Below are positions 36,180-45,771 of a stretch of DNA of 64,000 bases, piece by piece. Each line of letters begins with the position of its first letter. The first letter of the stretch is position 1. This DNA comes from MPNP01 sp965116235 (lineage in GTDB: Bacteria > Pseudomonadota > Alphaproteobacteria > Rhodobacterales > Rhodobacteraceae), in assembly GCA_965116235.1 (NCBI GenBank), contig OZ220496.1, forward strand, positions 1,364,001-1,428,000, written 5' to 3'. The notes under the pieces are model-generated. The model saw nothing but the letters and a program-made list of their open reading frames with translations, was not told the DNA's origin and did no database searches. A program made the position numbers and the translations under genes.

Positions 36180-37433
36180 TCATTTGGTAAACCGCATTGG
36201 TTCATAGGGAGTCAAATCGACCGCAAGAGGTTGTCCGGCAATCAATCCGGCCAGAATGCGGCCCGTTTTTGGACCGGCTGTCAAGCCAATATGGTGGTGA
36301 CCGAATCCCATGTACATTCCTGAATCGGCAACCTCGCCGATGAATGGCAAGCTGTCGCAAGGTGCCGGTCGATGACCCAGCCACTCGGTTGTCCCCTGCC
36401 ACGCAAATCCTGGAAACACGGACTGGATTTGCTTGTATATCAGTTCCAGGGGTCTTTTTGACGGGGGAGCCGTCAAGCCCCCAAATTCCAGAATGCCGGC
36501 ACATCTCAGCCCCATGGACATGGGTGTCATCACGAACTTGCCGGTTGCCACCATGATCGGACATGAGGGCTTGTGTGACGGAGACTCAAAGACAATGTGA
36601 TAACCCCGCTCAGACTCCATGGGAACGCTCACTCGAAGTTTGGTGGCCAGGGCTTTTGACCATACGCCTGCGGTGATCACGGCATGGGAGCAATGTATTC
36701 GACCACATGCCGTGTCTATTGCCCTAACATGCCCGTTTTCAAAGTCAAGGTCTGTGACCGACGACTTGATGAAGACGCCGCCATTTTCGGTAAAGGTCAC
36801 CGCCAGATCCTTGACGTACTGGCCTGGATTCAAGACGAAGCCGTGTTCATTCAGAACAGCCAGAAACCTTATGTCACGAGACACTCCGGGTATGAGGTCC
36901 TGAACCGCTTCGCCTTCAACCTCTTGGGGTACAATGTCTGCCTCTCGCCGCAAGGACCAGACATAACTGTCCTGGTTGAAGTGCTCCCGTGACCTGTAAG
37001 CGTAGACATAAGGAGACTCTTCGACCCACTTTTCGGCTTGAGTCCCCGTCGACAGATCCTTGTGCTGTGAAACGGCATCGATAACGATTTGAGCTATTCC
37101 TTGCGCTATGCGTCGGGTATCGGCATCATTGGCATGCAGCATGTAGCGAATCAAGAAGGGAGCGACAGTCGCAAATTTACGCCAGACGACAAACAGTGGA
37201 AAGTTGGGATTCAGCATATATCCAGGCAGCTTCCGAATCATTCTGGGAGCCGTCACGGGAGTGACGGAACTGGAAGCCAGAACGCCGGCGTTGCCGAAAG
37301 AGGTCCCTTCTCCGGGTTCATTCTGATCAATCAGAACGGCCTCTATTCCATGCCGCTGGAGCCAAAGTGCCGTGGATACACCCACGATGCCTGCACCGAC
37401 TATGACCACTCTTTTTGATTCGGAACTGTTCAT
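36180..37433 (-). CDS. FAD-dependent oxidoreductase, D-amino-acid dehydrogenase (DadA) type
   Basis: 417-residue DAO-family flavoprotein. The N-terminal dinucleotide fold VIVGAGIVGVSTALWLQRHG is followed by the GEGTSFGNAG motif typical of DadA-like dehydrogenases, and WLGHRPAPCDSLPFIG near the C-terminus is the substrate/FAD region of that group. Such enzymes oxidise D- or secondary amino acids to 2-oxo acids. It starts one base after the stop of the ThDP enzyme gene, so the two are tightly coupled and may act in sequence. The exact substrate is unknown. Confidence 0.8.
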   Translation of the reverse strand: MNSSESKRVVIVGAGIVGVSTALWLQRHGIEAVLIDQNEPGEGTSFGNAGVLASSSVTPVTAPRMIRKLPGYMLNPNFPLFVVWRKFATVAPFLIRYMLHANDADTRRIAQGIAQIVIDAVSQHKDLSTGTQAEKWVEESPYVYAYRSREHFNQDSYVWSLRREADIVPQEVEGEAVQDLIPGVSRDIRFLAVLNEHGFVLNPGQYVKDLAVTFTENGGVFIKSSVTDLDFENGHVRAIDTACGRIHCSHAVITAGVWSKALATKLRVSVPMESERGYHIVFESPSHKPSCPIMVATGKFVMTPMSMGLRCAGILEFGGLTAPPSKRPLELIYKQIQSVFPGFAWQGTTEWLGHRPAPCDSLPFIGEVADSGMYMGFGHHHIGLTAGPKTGRILAGLIAGQPLAVDLTPYEPMRFTK

Positions 37434-37434
37434 G

Positions 37435-39126
37435 TCATCCCATCCACTTCAAAACGGGTGCACCGGATAATTCTAGCGGCTTGCAAACAATGTCAACAAG
37501 GGTCGGTTCGTCTGCCTCAATTGCCAACTTCAACTTTGGCTCGAGTTCGCCCGGCTCTTCCACGTTCCAAGATTTGAGACCATAGCTGGCTGCTACAGAG
37601 GCATGGTCGGTGCGGTTGAAGTCAACATTGTGATATCGTTTGCCATACTCATCGTGCTGACTGGCCTTGATCCAGCCAAAGCTCTCGTTTGACAGGACAA
37701 CAACCGTGAGAGGGATGGTCAGTCGTTTCAGGGTTTCAAGTTCACCGCAGGAAAAACCAAAAGATCCATCACCCATGATGGCCACGACCTCTTTTTGCCC
37801 GCTTGCGAACCATGCGCCCATTGCAGCGCCCAGTGAATAGCCGAGAGCGCCATGCGCCCGGTTGGTAATGAAATGTCGACCGGCCAACGGCAACTGGTAA
37901 AATGCTGACAGGTAGGGGCATGAAGTGCCCGGGTCCGACACGATAATGGCATGATCGGGCAAAACCTTTTGCAGGGCCCGGATGACGGTTTCCGGTCGAA
38001 TGGGCCTGGCACTGGATGCCGCGATTCGGTTGAATCGAGTGAATTTTCGTTTTTTCAGCCTTTCAACCTTCTTCAATCCCCCAAACAGTGCCTTTTCAGA
38101 GTGACCGTTGGTGACAAGTCGGTTCAGTTCCTGCAAGGCCATCTTAAGGTCGGCCAGAACGCCGACATTGGTACGGTAGTTGGCCCCGATGACTTCAGGG
38201 TCGTTGTCAATCTGTATGATGCGGGCGTTTCTGCCCGGAGCCTGCCAGCGCGAAGTGGTTGTCGATCCTGCCCGGCAGCCCAGGAATATGACCATGTCAG
38301 CCTGTTCCATAAGTTCCCATGTCTCGGGAGTTCCACCGTTTGAACCTACGACACCGCCACAAAGAGGGTGGGCCTCAGACAAGCTTCCCTGTCCGGAAAT
38401 AGATGTCAGGACGGGTATCTCGAAACGCTCGACAAAGGCTTGCAGTTCGTCCATGGCATGAGCAATGACGATTCCTCCACCACATACGACGAGAGGATTC
38501 CTGGCCGACAGTATGCACTGCAGAACCTCTTCCATGGCACCAGATTGGGGTCCGGCTCGCCAGGCTGGAAATTGCGTGTGTGTTCGGTCAGCCCAAATAT
38601 CTTCAGGCGAGACATGCTCGTATTGAATGTCATAGGGGATGCCGAGATGGACAGAACCGGGCCGTCCAGACGTCATCATCCGGAAGGCCTTTCGAACCAT
38701 CCGAGGGATGTGATCGCCACGACGGATCACGGTATTCCACTTGGTCAGAGGACGCATCAGGGCTTCCTGATCAACCTCGGTCAGGGGAAACTTGCCGTAG
38801 GACGCGAGCGCTATGTCAGTCGTGATCGAAAGAATGGCTGACGATGATTCATTGGCTTCAATCAATCCGGGCAGGATATACGTTGCACCGCCGCCTGAAG
38901 GCCCCTCGCACACTCCGGGTTTGCCGGATATGCGGGCATACCCATCGGCCATGTAGGCGGCAGTTCTTTCGTCGCGAACCAAGATGTGCTGCAGCGAATG
39001 ATCAAGCCGAAATATGGCATCATAAAACGGCAAGGTGGTATCACCACATAGTCCGAAGACGTACTCGACCTCGTAGGATTCGAGCATGCGCAACAGCGCT
39101 TCCGCTCCATTGATGGTGTTTTTCAA
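37435..39126 (-). CDS. thiamine-diphosphate-dependent enzyme (acetolactate synthase-like)
   Basis: 563-residue member of the ThDP family of acetolactate synthases, 2-oxo acid decarboxylases and sulfoacetaldehyde acetyltransferase. The catalytic glutamate is Glu53 in RDERTAAYMADGYAR, and the ThDP/Mg2+ motif is GDGSFGFSCGELETL ending at LSNES. The central domain has no obvious FAD-only signature. Because a DadA-type oxidase follows directly and two carboxylate transporters share the operon, a lyase or decarboxylase acting on a 2-oxo acid fits best. A biosynthetic acetolactate synthase is unlikely, since no regulatory subunit gene is next to it. Confidence 0.75.
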   Translation of the reverse strand: MKNTINGAEALLRMLESYEVEYVFGLCGDTTLPFYDAIFRLDHSLQHILVRDERTAAYMADGYARISGKPGVCEGPSGGGATYILPGLIEANESSSAILSITTDIALASYGKFPLTEVDQEALMRPLTKWNTVIRRGDHIPRMVRKAFRMMTSGRPGSVHLGIPYDIQYEHVSPEDIWADRTHTQFPAWRAGPQSGAMEEVLQCILSARNPLVVCGGGIVIAHAMDELQAFVERFEIPVLTSISGQGSLSEAHPLCGGVVGSNGGTPETWELMEQADMVIFLGCRAGSTTTSRWQAPGRNARIIQIDNDPEVIGANYRTNVGVLADLKMALQELNRLVTNGHSEKALFGGLKKVERLKKRKFTRFNRIAASSARPIRPETVIRALQKVLPDHAIIVSDPGTSCPYLSAFYQLPLAGRHFITNRAHGALGYSLGAAMGAWFASGQKEVVAIMGDGSFGFSCGELETLKRLTIPLTVVVLSNESFGWIKASQHDEYGKRYHNVDFNRTDHASVAASYGLKSWNVEEPGELEPKLKLAIEADEPTLVDIVCKPLELSGAPVLKWMG

Positions 39127-39172
39127 TTGGTCTGTTCCTCTCCTGGCTTTTGTGCCGATATATTGCTGATGG

Positions 39173-41449
39173 TCAAGTGAATGGCAGTTCAGGTTCCCTT
39201 CGGGACTGACTCAACTGGATGACGCCGACCGGTACAAGAAACAGCAATGCGATCAGGTCGCTGGCGGTGCTCGGGGCTACCAGCAACAACCCGGCGATTG
39301 CCATGGCTAGGCGATGAACACCGGTCAGTGGCCGCAAGAAGTAGGCCGAAACGGCCGTGGCGATGACAAAGACACCCAAGCCACACGTCATGCCGACCTG
39401 AATGAACGATACAATGGAAAAATACTCTGGAATCATGATCAGCAGTGTCGGGGCATAAACGAAAACCATGGGAACCAGAAGCTTGCCGAGACCAAGGGAA
39501 AACGCGTTGAGACCGGTTCGGAACGGATTGGCTCCGGCGATGCCGGCGGCGGCGTAGGCCGAGGCACATACCGGCGGCGTGATTTCCGAGATGACGCCGT
39601 AATACAGAACGAACATATGGGTCGCAAGTGCCGGCACGCCAAGTTGGGCGAGAGCAGGCTGGGCAACGGCAACAAGCATGATGTAGAGGGCCGTTGTCGG
39701 GAGGCCGGCGCCCATCAGGATACAGGCCATGGCCACGAAGACGAGAGAAAAGAATTGCTGGAGGGACGGTATCGACAGCACTTCAAGCGGAATGAAGCCG
39801 ATCAGCGAGTGGAACCAAGTCGCCAGATCCGCTGCCCCCGACGTTACCATGAAACCCAGACGAAAGCCGACTCCGGTCGTGTTGATGACACCTACGACGA
39901 TGCCGACTGCGGCCGATGCCGCTCCGACGGCCAAGGCGTATTTGACCCCGACGTGGAAACTGTCCAGCAATTCCGACAGGGACTGGATTGTCTTGCCCCG
40001 GCTAAAGGTTCCTACCAGGACCAGTGCAATCAGGATTCCGGCCAAGGTCGGTGAGTAGCCGGCGCCGCTCAGGGGTGAAGCCTTCCATAGAATGAAAGCC
40101 AGAAAAGCCAGTGGATAAAGGAGGGTCCAAGGCTTTTGGAGCCCGCAGAATCCGACTATGATGCACAGGTTCAAGCCGACAAACGCCGACATGTTTGGCG
40201 AATAGCCGGTGAACAGAACCAGAAGGAGACCACATAAAGGGACGACCGTTAACCAGCCCTTTCGCCAAACTTCGAGAAAGACAGGCAACTGGTCTTTCGG
40301 GTAGGCTTTCAGTCCAAGTTTTTTGGCCGTAAAGTGAACGATGGATATCACGCCGATATAGTGCATGAGTGCCGGCACGATGGCTGCGATGACAATGGTG
40401 GTGTACGGAACTTCAAGATATTCCGCCATCAAGAAGGCGGCTGCACCCATGATCGGTGGCGTGATTTGACCACCAGCGCTGGACGCGGCCTCGACCCCGC
40501 CGGCAAAATGACCGGGATAGCCGAGCCGCTTCATGTTCGGAATGGTCAGCGAGCCGGTCGAAACGGTGTTGGCAATGGACGAACCCGAAATGGTGCCAAA
40601 GAAGGCTGAAGACACGACGCTGACCTTGGCCGGGCCACCGGTATAGCGTCCAGCCAGAATCATGGCATTGTCGATGAAGAACTGGCCCAAACCCATCCGC
40701 TGAGCCACAATGCCAAAAAGAACGAAGTGAAAAACGACGGTGGAGACAACCCACAGGGTTATGCCGAAAATGCCTTCCTGAGGGAAATACATGTTGTTGA
40801 TGAACTGACGCCAGTCGACTCCCGGATGCTGCAAGATGCTGAGCGGCATGTAGGGCCCAAACAAGGCAAAGGAAATGAACACAAAAATGATGATGGGCAG
40901 AACGATGCCAATGGTCCGGCGGGCCATTTCCAGTACGTTGACAACCAGAAACGTTCCCAGCAATACATCAAGCCAAGTGGGGTCGCCCTGTCGGAAGGTC
41001 TGTTCCGGAATTGTGATCACGCCCCAATCAAGACCACGCCAACTCACCCACAAGAACAGGGCGGCCATGATCCCGAAAAGGGCCAAGACCCAGTCATAAA
41101 CAGGTACGCCACCCGGCGCCAGGATTGTGCTCCCGGCAAAAGGTCTGGAAGATTGGGAACGGAGCAAGGAGAAACTAGTAAAGATAAAGGCGAACAGCCC
41201 GGCCAGATGAATGCCCATGTGGACATGTTCGACCGGGGTTCCGAATCCAGCCGTCCACACGTGGTAAACGGCAAAGCAAACGGATAGCCAGTACAGGGCT
41301 TGGGTCAGTCGCGGTGCAACTTGCCGTATGGCCAGACTGGTATCATACTTCCTTTCGAGTGCTTCCAGCTGTTCCGGGCTTAGATCCTGTACCTCATCCT
41401 CCGGAGGCAGGTTATCTGGATTATCGAGTTGGTTGCGATCTTGGCTCAA
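39173..41449 (-). CDS. TRAP transporter fused permease (4TM/12TM, TAXI-associated)
   Basis: 758-residue membrane protein combining the DctQ-like and DctM-like permeases in one chain, the form used with TAXI-type binding proteins. A cytosolic N-terminus rich in acidic residues precedes about 16-18 hydrophobic helices. The DctM hallmarks are GTISGSSIANTVSTGSL and AASSAGGQITPPIMGAAAF. A TAXI binding-protein gene lies upstream (42009-43013), separated by a broken second copy. It is a second, complete TRAP system in the same operon. Confidence 0.9.
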   Translation of the reverse strand: MSQDRNQLDNPDNLPPEDEVQDLSPEQLEALERKYDTSLAIRQVAPRLTQALYWLSVCFAVYHVWTAGFGTPVEHVHMGIHLAGLFAFIFTSFSLLRSQSSRPFAGSTILAPGGVPVYDWVLALFGIMAALFLWVSWRGLDWGVITIPEQTFRQGDPTWLDVLLGTFLVVNVLEMARRTIGIVLPIIIFVFISFALFGPYMPLSILQHPGVDWRQFINNMYFPQEGIFGITLWVVSTVVFHFVLFGIVAQRMGLGQFFIDNAMILAGRYTGGPAKVSVVSSAFFGTISGSSIANTVSTGSLTIPNMKRLGYPGHFAGGVEAASSAGGQITPPIMGAAAFLMAEYLEVPYTTIVIAAIVPALMHYIGVISIVHFTAKKLGLKAYPKDQLPVFLEVWRKGWLTVVPLCGLLLVLFTGYSPNMSAFVGLNLCIIVGFCGLQKPWTLLYPLAFLAFILWKASPLSGAGYSPTLAGILIALVLVGTFSRGKTIQSLSELLDSFHVGVKYALAVGAASAAVGIVVGVINTTGVGFRLGFMVTSGAADLATWFHSLIGFIPLEVLSIPSLQQFFSLVFVAMACILMGAGLPTTALYIMLVAVAQPALAQLGVPALATHMFVLYYGVISEITPPVCASAYAAAGIAGANPFRTGLNAFSLGLGKLLVPMVFVYAPTLLIMIPEYFSIVSFIQVGMTCGLGVFVIATAVSAYFLRPLTGVHRLAMAIAGLLLVAPSTASDLIALLFLVPVGVIQLSQSRREPELPFT

Positions 41450-41489
41450 GTTACTCCCATCGGTTCAACTGTTGCTTGTACTTCGCTGA

Positions 41490-41860
41490 TCACACCGTGG
41501 GTGAGTTGCTGCGCATAGGCTTGTTCGCATGAATTGACTGCCGCCGCAGCCTGACTTCACGATAGTAGCGCTCTGCTCTTGGGTAGAGGGAAACGCCAAC
41601 GTCGTCAATGCCAGGAAGGGTGAAATCGAGAGCGACCAGCTGTCCTCTTGGATGTCCGTTGTCCAAGAGCTTGCAGGTGGCATGTGACGGCAAGATCTTG
41701 GTGACGGCATAGATGAACTGTTCATTCTGTTTGGTCCTGATTGCGAAAACGGCACCGCCGGTACCAATCCGGGAGAACTGCATCTCTTGGGATGAAGCCA
41801 TCGAACAGGCGAACAGTGGCTATTGACGAGAAGACAGCTGCCTTGAGAAGCTTCATTCAA
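41490..41860 (-). pseudogene. internally deleted duplicate of the TAXI binding-protein gene
   Basis: The frame 41490-41801 begins SQEMQFSRIGTGGAVF, matching the mature start of the intact TAXI protein upstream (AQEMKFFRIGTGSAGGTYF). It then jumps to QNEQFIYAVTKILPSHATCK and KLLDNGHPRGQLV, matching the last 80 residues of that protein (DEELIYGITKALWSETARK, LLDNGHPKGKVI). About 240 residues are missing in between. Upstream of ATG 41801 another frame still reads AAVFSSIATVRLF, like the intact signal peptide, so a frameshift also separates signal and body. It is a decayed tandem duplicate. Confidence 0.8.
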
Positions 41861-42008
41861 CACGTCCATACCTGTGCCTGGAATGGCCGTTCTGCGTACT
41901 CTGCCAAGAGGACAACGGATGCCACATGACTAACCGGAACACCCGTTGTCACCGAATCTTATCCCTGAAGGACGCATCCTTCACGAGCGGGTTGGCACAC
42001 GTTAATTG

Positions 42009-43013
42009 CTACAGCAATCCGGCCTCACGATAAAACCGTTCCGCTCCCGGATGAAGGGGAACACCAATACCTTCAACACCGAGAAGAGCGGTATCGGGGG
42101 TAATGACTTTTCCTTTCGGATGACCATTGTCCAGAAGTTTTCGGGCAGTTTCTGACCACAGTGCCTTGGTGATGCCATAGATGAGCTCTTCATCCTGTTT
42201 GGCATTGGTAACAAGAATGCCGCTGACCGCCACAGTGTTGACATCGTAGTCAACCGTTGGATAGGTTCCTGCTGGAATGGTCGAGGGGACGTAGTAAGGA
42301 ACGGACTGGTTCGCCGTTCGGACCTCTTCGTCCGTGAAAGAATAAAGATCCATCCCTTTGGTGTTATCAAGCTGAATCATCGCAGCAACAGGGGTGCCGG
42401 CGGCATAGAAGTAGGCATCCAACTGGCCGTCAGCGATTCGCTCAGCGCTCTGAGCATTGTTAAGTTCCGCTTCGTCGATGTTGCCTCGATTGACTCCATG
42501 GTCAGCCAGAATGATCTCGACCGCAATCTGGGTTCCCGAGCCGGCTTGGGCAATTCCGACGCGCTTGCCTTTCAGATCGGCCAAGCCATTGAGTGTGGCC
42601 CCCTTTGGCAGCACTAGGTGCAGGTCCTCTGGGAACAGATTGGCAATGACTCTCAGATCGGGTTTGGCATTGCCTTCATACTTGCCAATGCCGTGATAGG
42701 CAAAATGGAGCGTGGCTGCGCCTGTCAGACCGGCTTCCATCTGTTCCGCCTGAATGGCGTTGACGTTGTGTGCTGACGCATTGGTCGACTGGGCTATAGC
42801 AACAAGTCCTGGCACGCCGCAGTTGCCGCCTTCTTCACAAGGTCTGGAACCCGGCGGATTGGAAATGGCATTGGCAATGACTCCACCGATGGGAAAATAG
42901 GTTCCGCCGGCACTGCCGGTACCGATTCGGAAGAATTTCATCTCCTGCGCCGAAACCATTGAATAGGCAGCAATGGTCATCAGAGAGAAAACGATCGTCT
43001 TGAAGAATTTCAT
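42009..43013 (-). CDS. TAXI family TRAP transporter substrate-binding protein
   Basis: 334-residue periplasmic binding protein with a signal peptide ending MVSAQ. The TAXI features are FFRIGTGSAGGTYFPIGG at the mature N-terminus, the KGKRVGIAQAGSGTQIAVE hinge segment, and the C-terminal GVPLHPGAERFYREAG. TAXI proteins often bind glutamate or other dicarboxylates, but the ligand is not readable here. It is the promoter-proximal gene of the long minus-strand operon and is divergent from the racemase-family gene. Confidence 0.9.
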   Translation of the reverse strand: MKFFKTIVFSLMTIAAYSMVSAQEMKFFRIGTGSAGGTYFPIGGVIANAISNPPGSRPCEEGGNCGVPGLVAIAQSTNASAHNVNAIQAEQMEAGLTGAATLHFAYHGIGKYEGNAKPDLRVIANLFPEDLHLVLPKGATLNGLADLKGKRVGIAQAGSGTQIAVEIILADHGVNRGNIDEAELNNAQSAERIADGQLDAYFYAAGTPVAAMIQLDNTKGMDLYSFTDEEVRTANQSVPYYVPSTIPAGTYPTVDYDVNTVAVSGILVTNAKQDEELIYGITKALWSETARKLLDNGHPKGKVITPDTALLGVEGIGVPLHPGAERFYREAGLL

Positions 43014-43146
43014 TTTAACCTCCAGTAGTGTGTAATCTTGCAGTCACGATAATTCATTTGTCGGTAAGATGTAACAACAAAATGATGCCATAGGTCAGCA
43101 GATTTTAGCGATCTTGCCGGCACAGTTTCGGGGGAGGGGACCATTA

Positions 43147-43905
43147 ATGAGCGTTGAATATGGAGGCAAAAACATTTACGGGGCAACGATTGGGGTCATG
43201 ATGCTCGACACGCGATTTCCTCGGATCCATGGCGACATAGCCAATGCGTTCACCTGGCCGTTTCCAATCCAGTACCGTATAGTCAAGGGAGCCACGCCGG
43301 ACTGGGTCGTTCGACGAAGAGCGGACGGATTGTTGGATGGCTTTATCGAGGCTGCAAGAGATCTCGTTGCACATGGCGCTGATGCCCTGACTACCAACTG
43401 CGGATTTCTGGCCTTGATGCAGGACAAGGTCAAGGATGCTGTCGACGTTCCGGTCGCGACATCGTCGCTGATGCAGGTTCCCATCATAAACAACATGCTC
43501 GGTGCCGGTCTCCGAACCGGGATCATCACCATTTCCAAGGCCCATTTGTCGGAGGAGCACTTGCGATGTGCCAAGGTTCCAGCGGATACTCCCATTCTGG
43601 GTACTGATGGAGGAGAGTTTTCCACTAAAATTCTGGATGACTTGCCGGATATGGATTTTGCCAAGTGTCGGGAAGAGCATATGGATGCGGGGGCGGACAT
43701 GATTCGCAATCACGAAGATGTTGGCGCCATCGTTCTGGAATGTACCAACATGGCCCCCTACGCCGCAGATATACGCAAGGTCACGCGCGTTCCTGTCTAT
43801 TCAATCTATTCGCTTGTGTGCTGGTTACAGGCTGGAACTGTCCCCCGTCGTTTCCCACTACAACTTGATGATCCACGTTTTTCTTCAGCAGAAGACTCAA
43901 CTTGA
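43147..43905 (+). CDS. aspartate/glutamate racemase family protein
   Basis: 252-residue protein related to the Asp/Glu/hydantoin racemase superfamily. Two cysteines in the expected places, Cys85 in LTTNCGFLAL and Cys199 in VLECTNMAPY, would serve as the paired acid/base residues. The ATG at 43147 has a GGAGGGG site. It is divergent from the TAXI binding-protein gene, so it may share a control region with the TRAP-flavoprotein-ThDP operon and supply the right enantiomer to it. Substrate unknown. Confidence 0.75.
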   Translation: MSVEYGGKNIYGATIGVMMLDTRFPRIHGDIANAFTWPFPIQYRIVKGATPDWVVRRRADGLLDGFIEAARDLVAHGADALTTNCGFLALMQDKVKDAVDVPVATSSLMQVPIINNMLGAGLRTGIITISKAHLSEEHLRCAKVPADTPILGTDGGEFSTKILDDLPDMDFAKCREEHMDAGADMIRNHEDVGAIVLECTNMAPYAADIRKVTRVPVYSIYSLVCWLQAGTVPRRFPLQLDDPRFSSAEDST

Positions 43906-43973
43906 CAGGAAGGTCAATTATGTGACTGCCGAGTTCTGACGGAATTGATGCAATAAGAAACGAGAGTGTCTGA

Positions 43974-45083
43974 GTGCCCAGTTATTCACTGTTGATTTTG
44001 GCCGGCGACGGGATTGGCCCAGAGGTCATGGCTGAAGTCAGGAAAGTTATCGTATGGTTCAATGACAATCGCGAGGTCAAGTTTGAAGTTGAGGAAGACC
44101 TGGTTGGCGGTGCAGCCTATGACCGATTTGGAACCCCTTTGCATGATACCACCTTGGCAAAGGCAAAAAGGGTTGATGCGATATTGCTGGGGGCAGCAGG
44201 TGCACCGAAGTACGACGACCTTCCTTTCGAAGTGAAACCAGAAAGAGGACTTCTCAAACTCAGAAAGGAACTGGACCTCTACGCCAATTTGCGTCCCGCC
44301 ATATGCTTTGACGCGTTGGCAGACTATTCATCGCTAAAAAAGGATGTCGTTGCAGGTCTGGACATCATGATTGTCCGAGAATTGACGTCTGGCGTGTATT
44401 TTGGTGAACCCCGAGGCATCATGAGTGATAACGAGGGGGGTCGGGTTGGCATCAACACTCAGCGTTACACAACGAATGAGATCAGACGGGTTGCGAGATC
44501 GGCTTTTGAGTTGGCAAAAAAACGTGGCAACAAGGTTTGTTCGATGGAAAAGGCCAATGTGATGGAATCGGGAGTGTTATGGCGGGAAGAGGTTCAGTGG
44601 GTTCATGACCACGAATATCCCGGGGTTGAACTTAGCCATATGTACGCCGATGCCGGTGCCATGCAGCTGGTCCGCGACCCCAAGCAGTTTGACTTGATTG
44701 TCACGGATAATCTTTTTGGCGATATTCTCTCTGATGCCGCCGCGATGTTGACGGGTTCGCTTGGGATGCTCCCTTCGGCTTCTTTAGGGCAATCTTCAGA
44801 AACGGGAATTCCCAAAGCTCTCTATGAACCCGTCCATGGTTCAGCTCCTGATATCACAGGACAGGCCAAGGCCAATCCATGTGCCTGCATCTTGTCTTTT
44901 GCCATGGCACTCAAATATTCTTTTGGGCTGAACGATTATGCCGCACATCTGGAAACCGCAGTTGAAAAGGCTTTGGCAAAGGGAGTTCGTACCCCGGATC
45001 TGTTACAGGAGCAAGGAAAAGATCCGGCATCAACAGCCGAAATGGGAGACGCCATTATCGATTGCTTGGAGGAAATTGACTGA
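43974..45083 (+). CDS. leuB: 3-isopropylmalate dehydrogenase
   Basis: NAD-dependent oxidative decarboxylase of leucine synthesis, 369 residues, normal for the family. It starts at GTG 43974. The substrate/metal region is intact: LLRLRKELDLYANLRP-like segment at 80-100, RELTSGVYFGEPRG, YTTNEIRRVARSAFELA and the metal-binding VTDNLFGDILSD. It is 10.8 kb from leuD, separated by the TRAP operon and the racemase-family gene. Confidence 0.95.
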   Translation: MPSYSLLILAGDGIGPEVMAEVRKVIVWFNDNREVKFEVEEDLVGGAAYDRFGTPLHDTTLAKAKRVDAILLGAAGAPKYDDLPFEVKPERGLLKLRKELDLYANLRPAICFDALADYSSLKKDVVAGLDIMIVRELTSGVYFGEPRGIMSDNEGGRVGINTQRYTTNEIRRVARSAFELAKKRGNKVCSMEKANVMESGVLWREEVQWVHDHEYPGVELSHMYADAGAMQLVRDPKQFDLIVTDNLFGDILSDAAAMLTGSLGMLPSASLGQSSETGIPKALYEPVHGSAPDITGQAKANPCACILSFAMALKYSFGLNDYAAHLETAVEKALAKGVRTPDLLQEQGKDPASTAEMGDAIIDCLEEID

Positions 45084-45131
45084 GCATTGGTCGTTGGAGA
45101 GTAACCAGGGTAACATTGGTGTCGATACATA

Positions 45132-45208
45132 CGGAGTGTAGCTCAGACTGGTAGAGCACTGTCTTCGGGAGGCAGGGGTCGGAGGTTCAAATCCTCTCAC
45201 TCCGACCA
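45132..45208 (+). tRNA. tRNA-Pro (anticodon CGG)
   Basis: A 77-nt cloverleaf. The acceptor arms CGGAGTG and CACTCCG pair fully. The D arm is GCTC/GAGC, and the anticodon stem CTGTC/GGCAG encloses the loop TTCGGGA, giving anticodon CGG for codon CCG. The T arm holds GGTTCAAAT, and CCA is encoded at 45206-45208. It begins 48 bp after the leuB stop. Confidence 0.95.
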
Positions 45209-45276
45209 CGGTCGGTTTGCAAGGTGCGCGTGACCACTGTGGCAATAGTCGGTTACCTTTGACGGAGTTAACATAA

Positions 45277-45669
45277 ATGCCCAAAAAACACATTCATCCA
45301 TATGAAACCCGATATCACGCCAAGGCAACGTATTCGAAAGCGATTCGGGCCAGCGGCGACTTGGTTTTCATGCAAGGTCAGGTTGGACTGAATGATGAGG
45401 ACAACCTGGTAGGCAAGGGTGATCCAGGCAAGCAAGCCGATCAGGCATGCAGAAACATACAAACTTGGATGCGTGAGGCTGGCGGCGACTTGAAGGATGT
45501 CTGCAAGCTGACCGTATACGTAACGGACATTTCCTATCGTCCTGCCGTTTACCGGGCGATAAACAAGTGGTTTGAAGGGGTCAGGCATTGTAGCACGGGC
45601 GTTGTGGTTGCAAGTCTGGCCGACCCGGAATTGCTTGTCGAGATTGACGCCATTGGCGTTATAGACTGA
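45277..45669 (+). CDS. RidA family protein
   Basis: 130-residue RidA/YjgF-family protein. Members with the conserved arginine hydrolyse reactive enamine/imine intermediates made by PLP enzymes. The pattern FMQGQVGLNDEDN, then GDLKDVCKLTVYVTDISYRPAVYRAIN, and the C-terminal VVVASLADPELLVEIDAIGV match the family. The gene stands alone after tRNA-Pro. Confidence 0.9.
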   Translation: MPKKHIHPYETRYHAKATYSKAIRASGDLVFMQGQVGLNDEDNLVGKGDPGKQADQACRNIQTWMREAGGDLKDVCKLTVYVTDISYRPAVYRAINKWFEGVRHCSTGVVVASLADPELLVEIDAIGVID

Positions 45670-45771
45670 AACGAAGGTCTGGCTTCATCAAGGGTATGTC
45701 GGGTTGTATCTTGTAATAACCGCTATCCCTTGGCATGCTCGCCTCAGAGGGCTTTTCGGTGTGGACGTTGA

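Noticed and set aside
37435..39126. Biosynthetic acetolactate synthase (ilvB)
   Set aside because: No ilvN-type regulatory gene or ilvC nearby, and it is embedded in a transport/oxidase operon.
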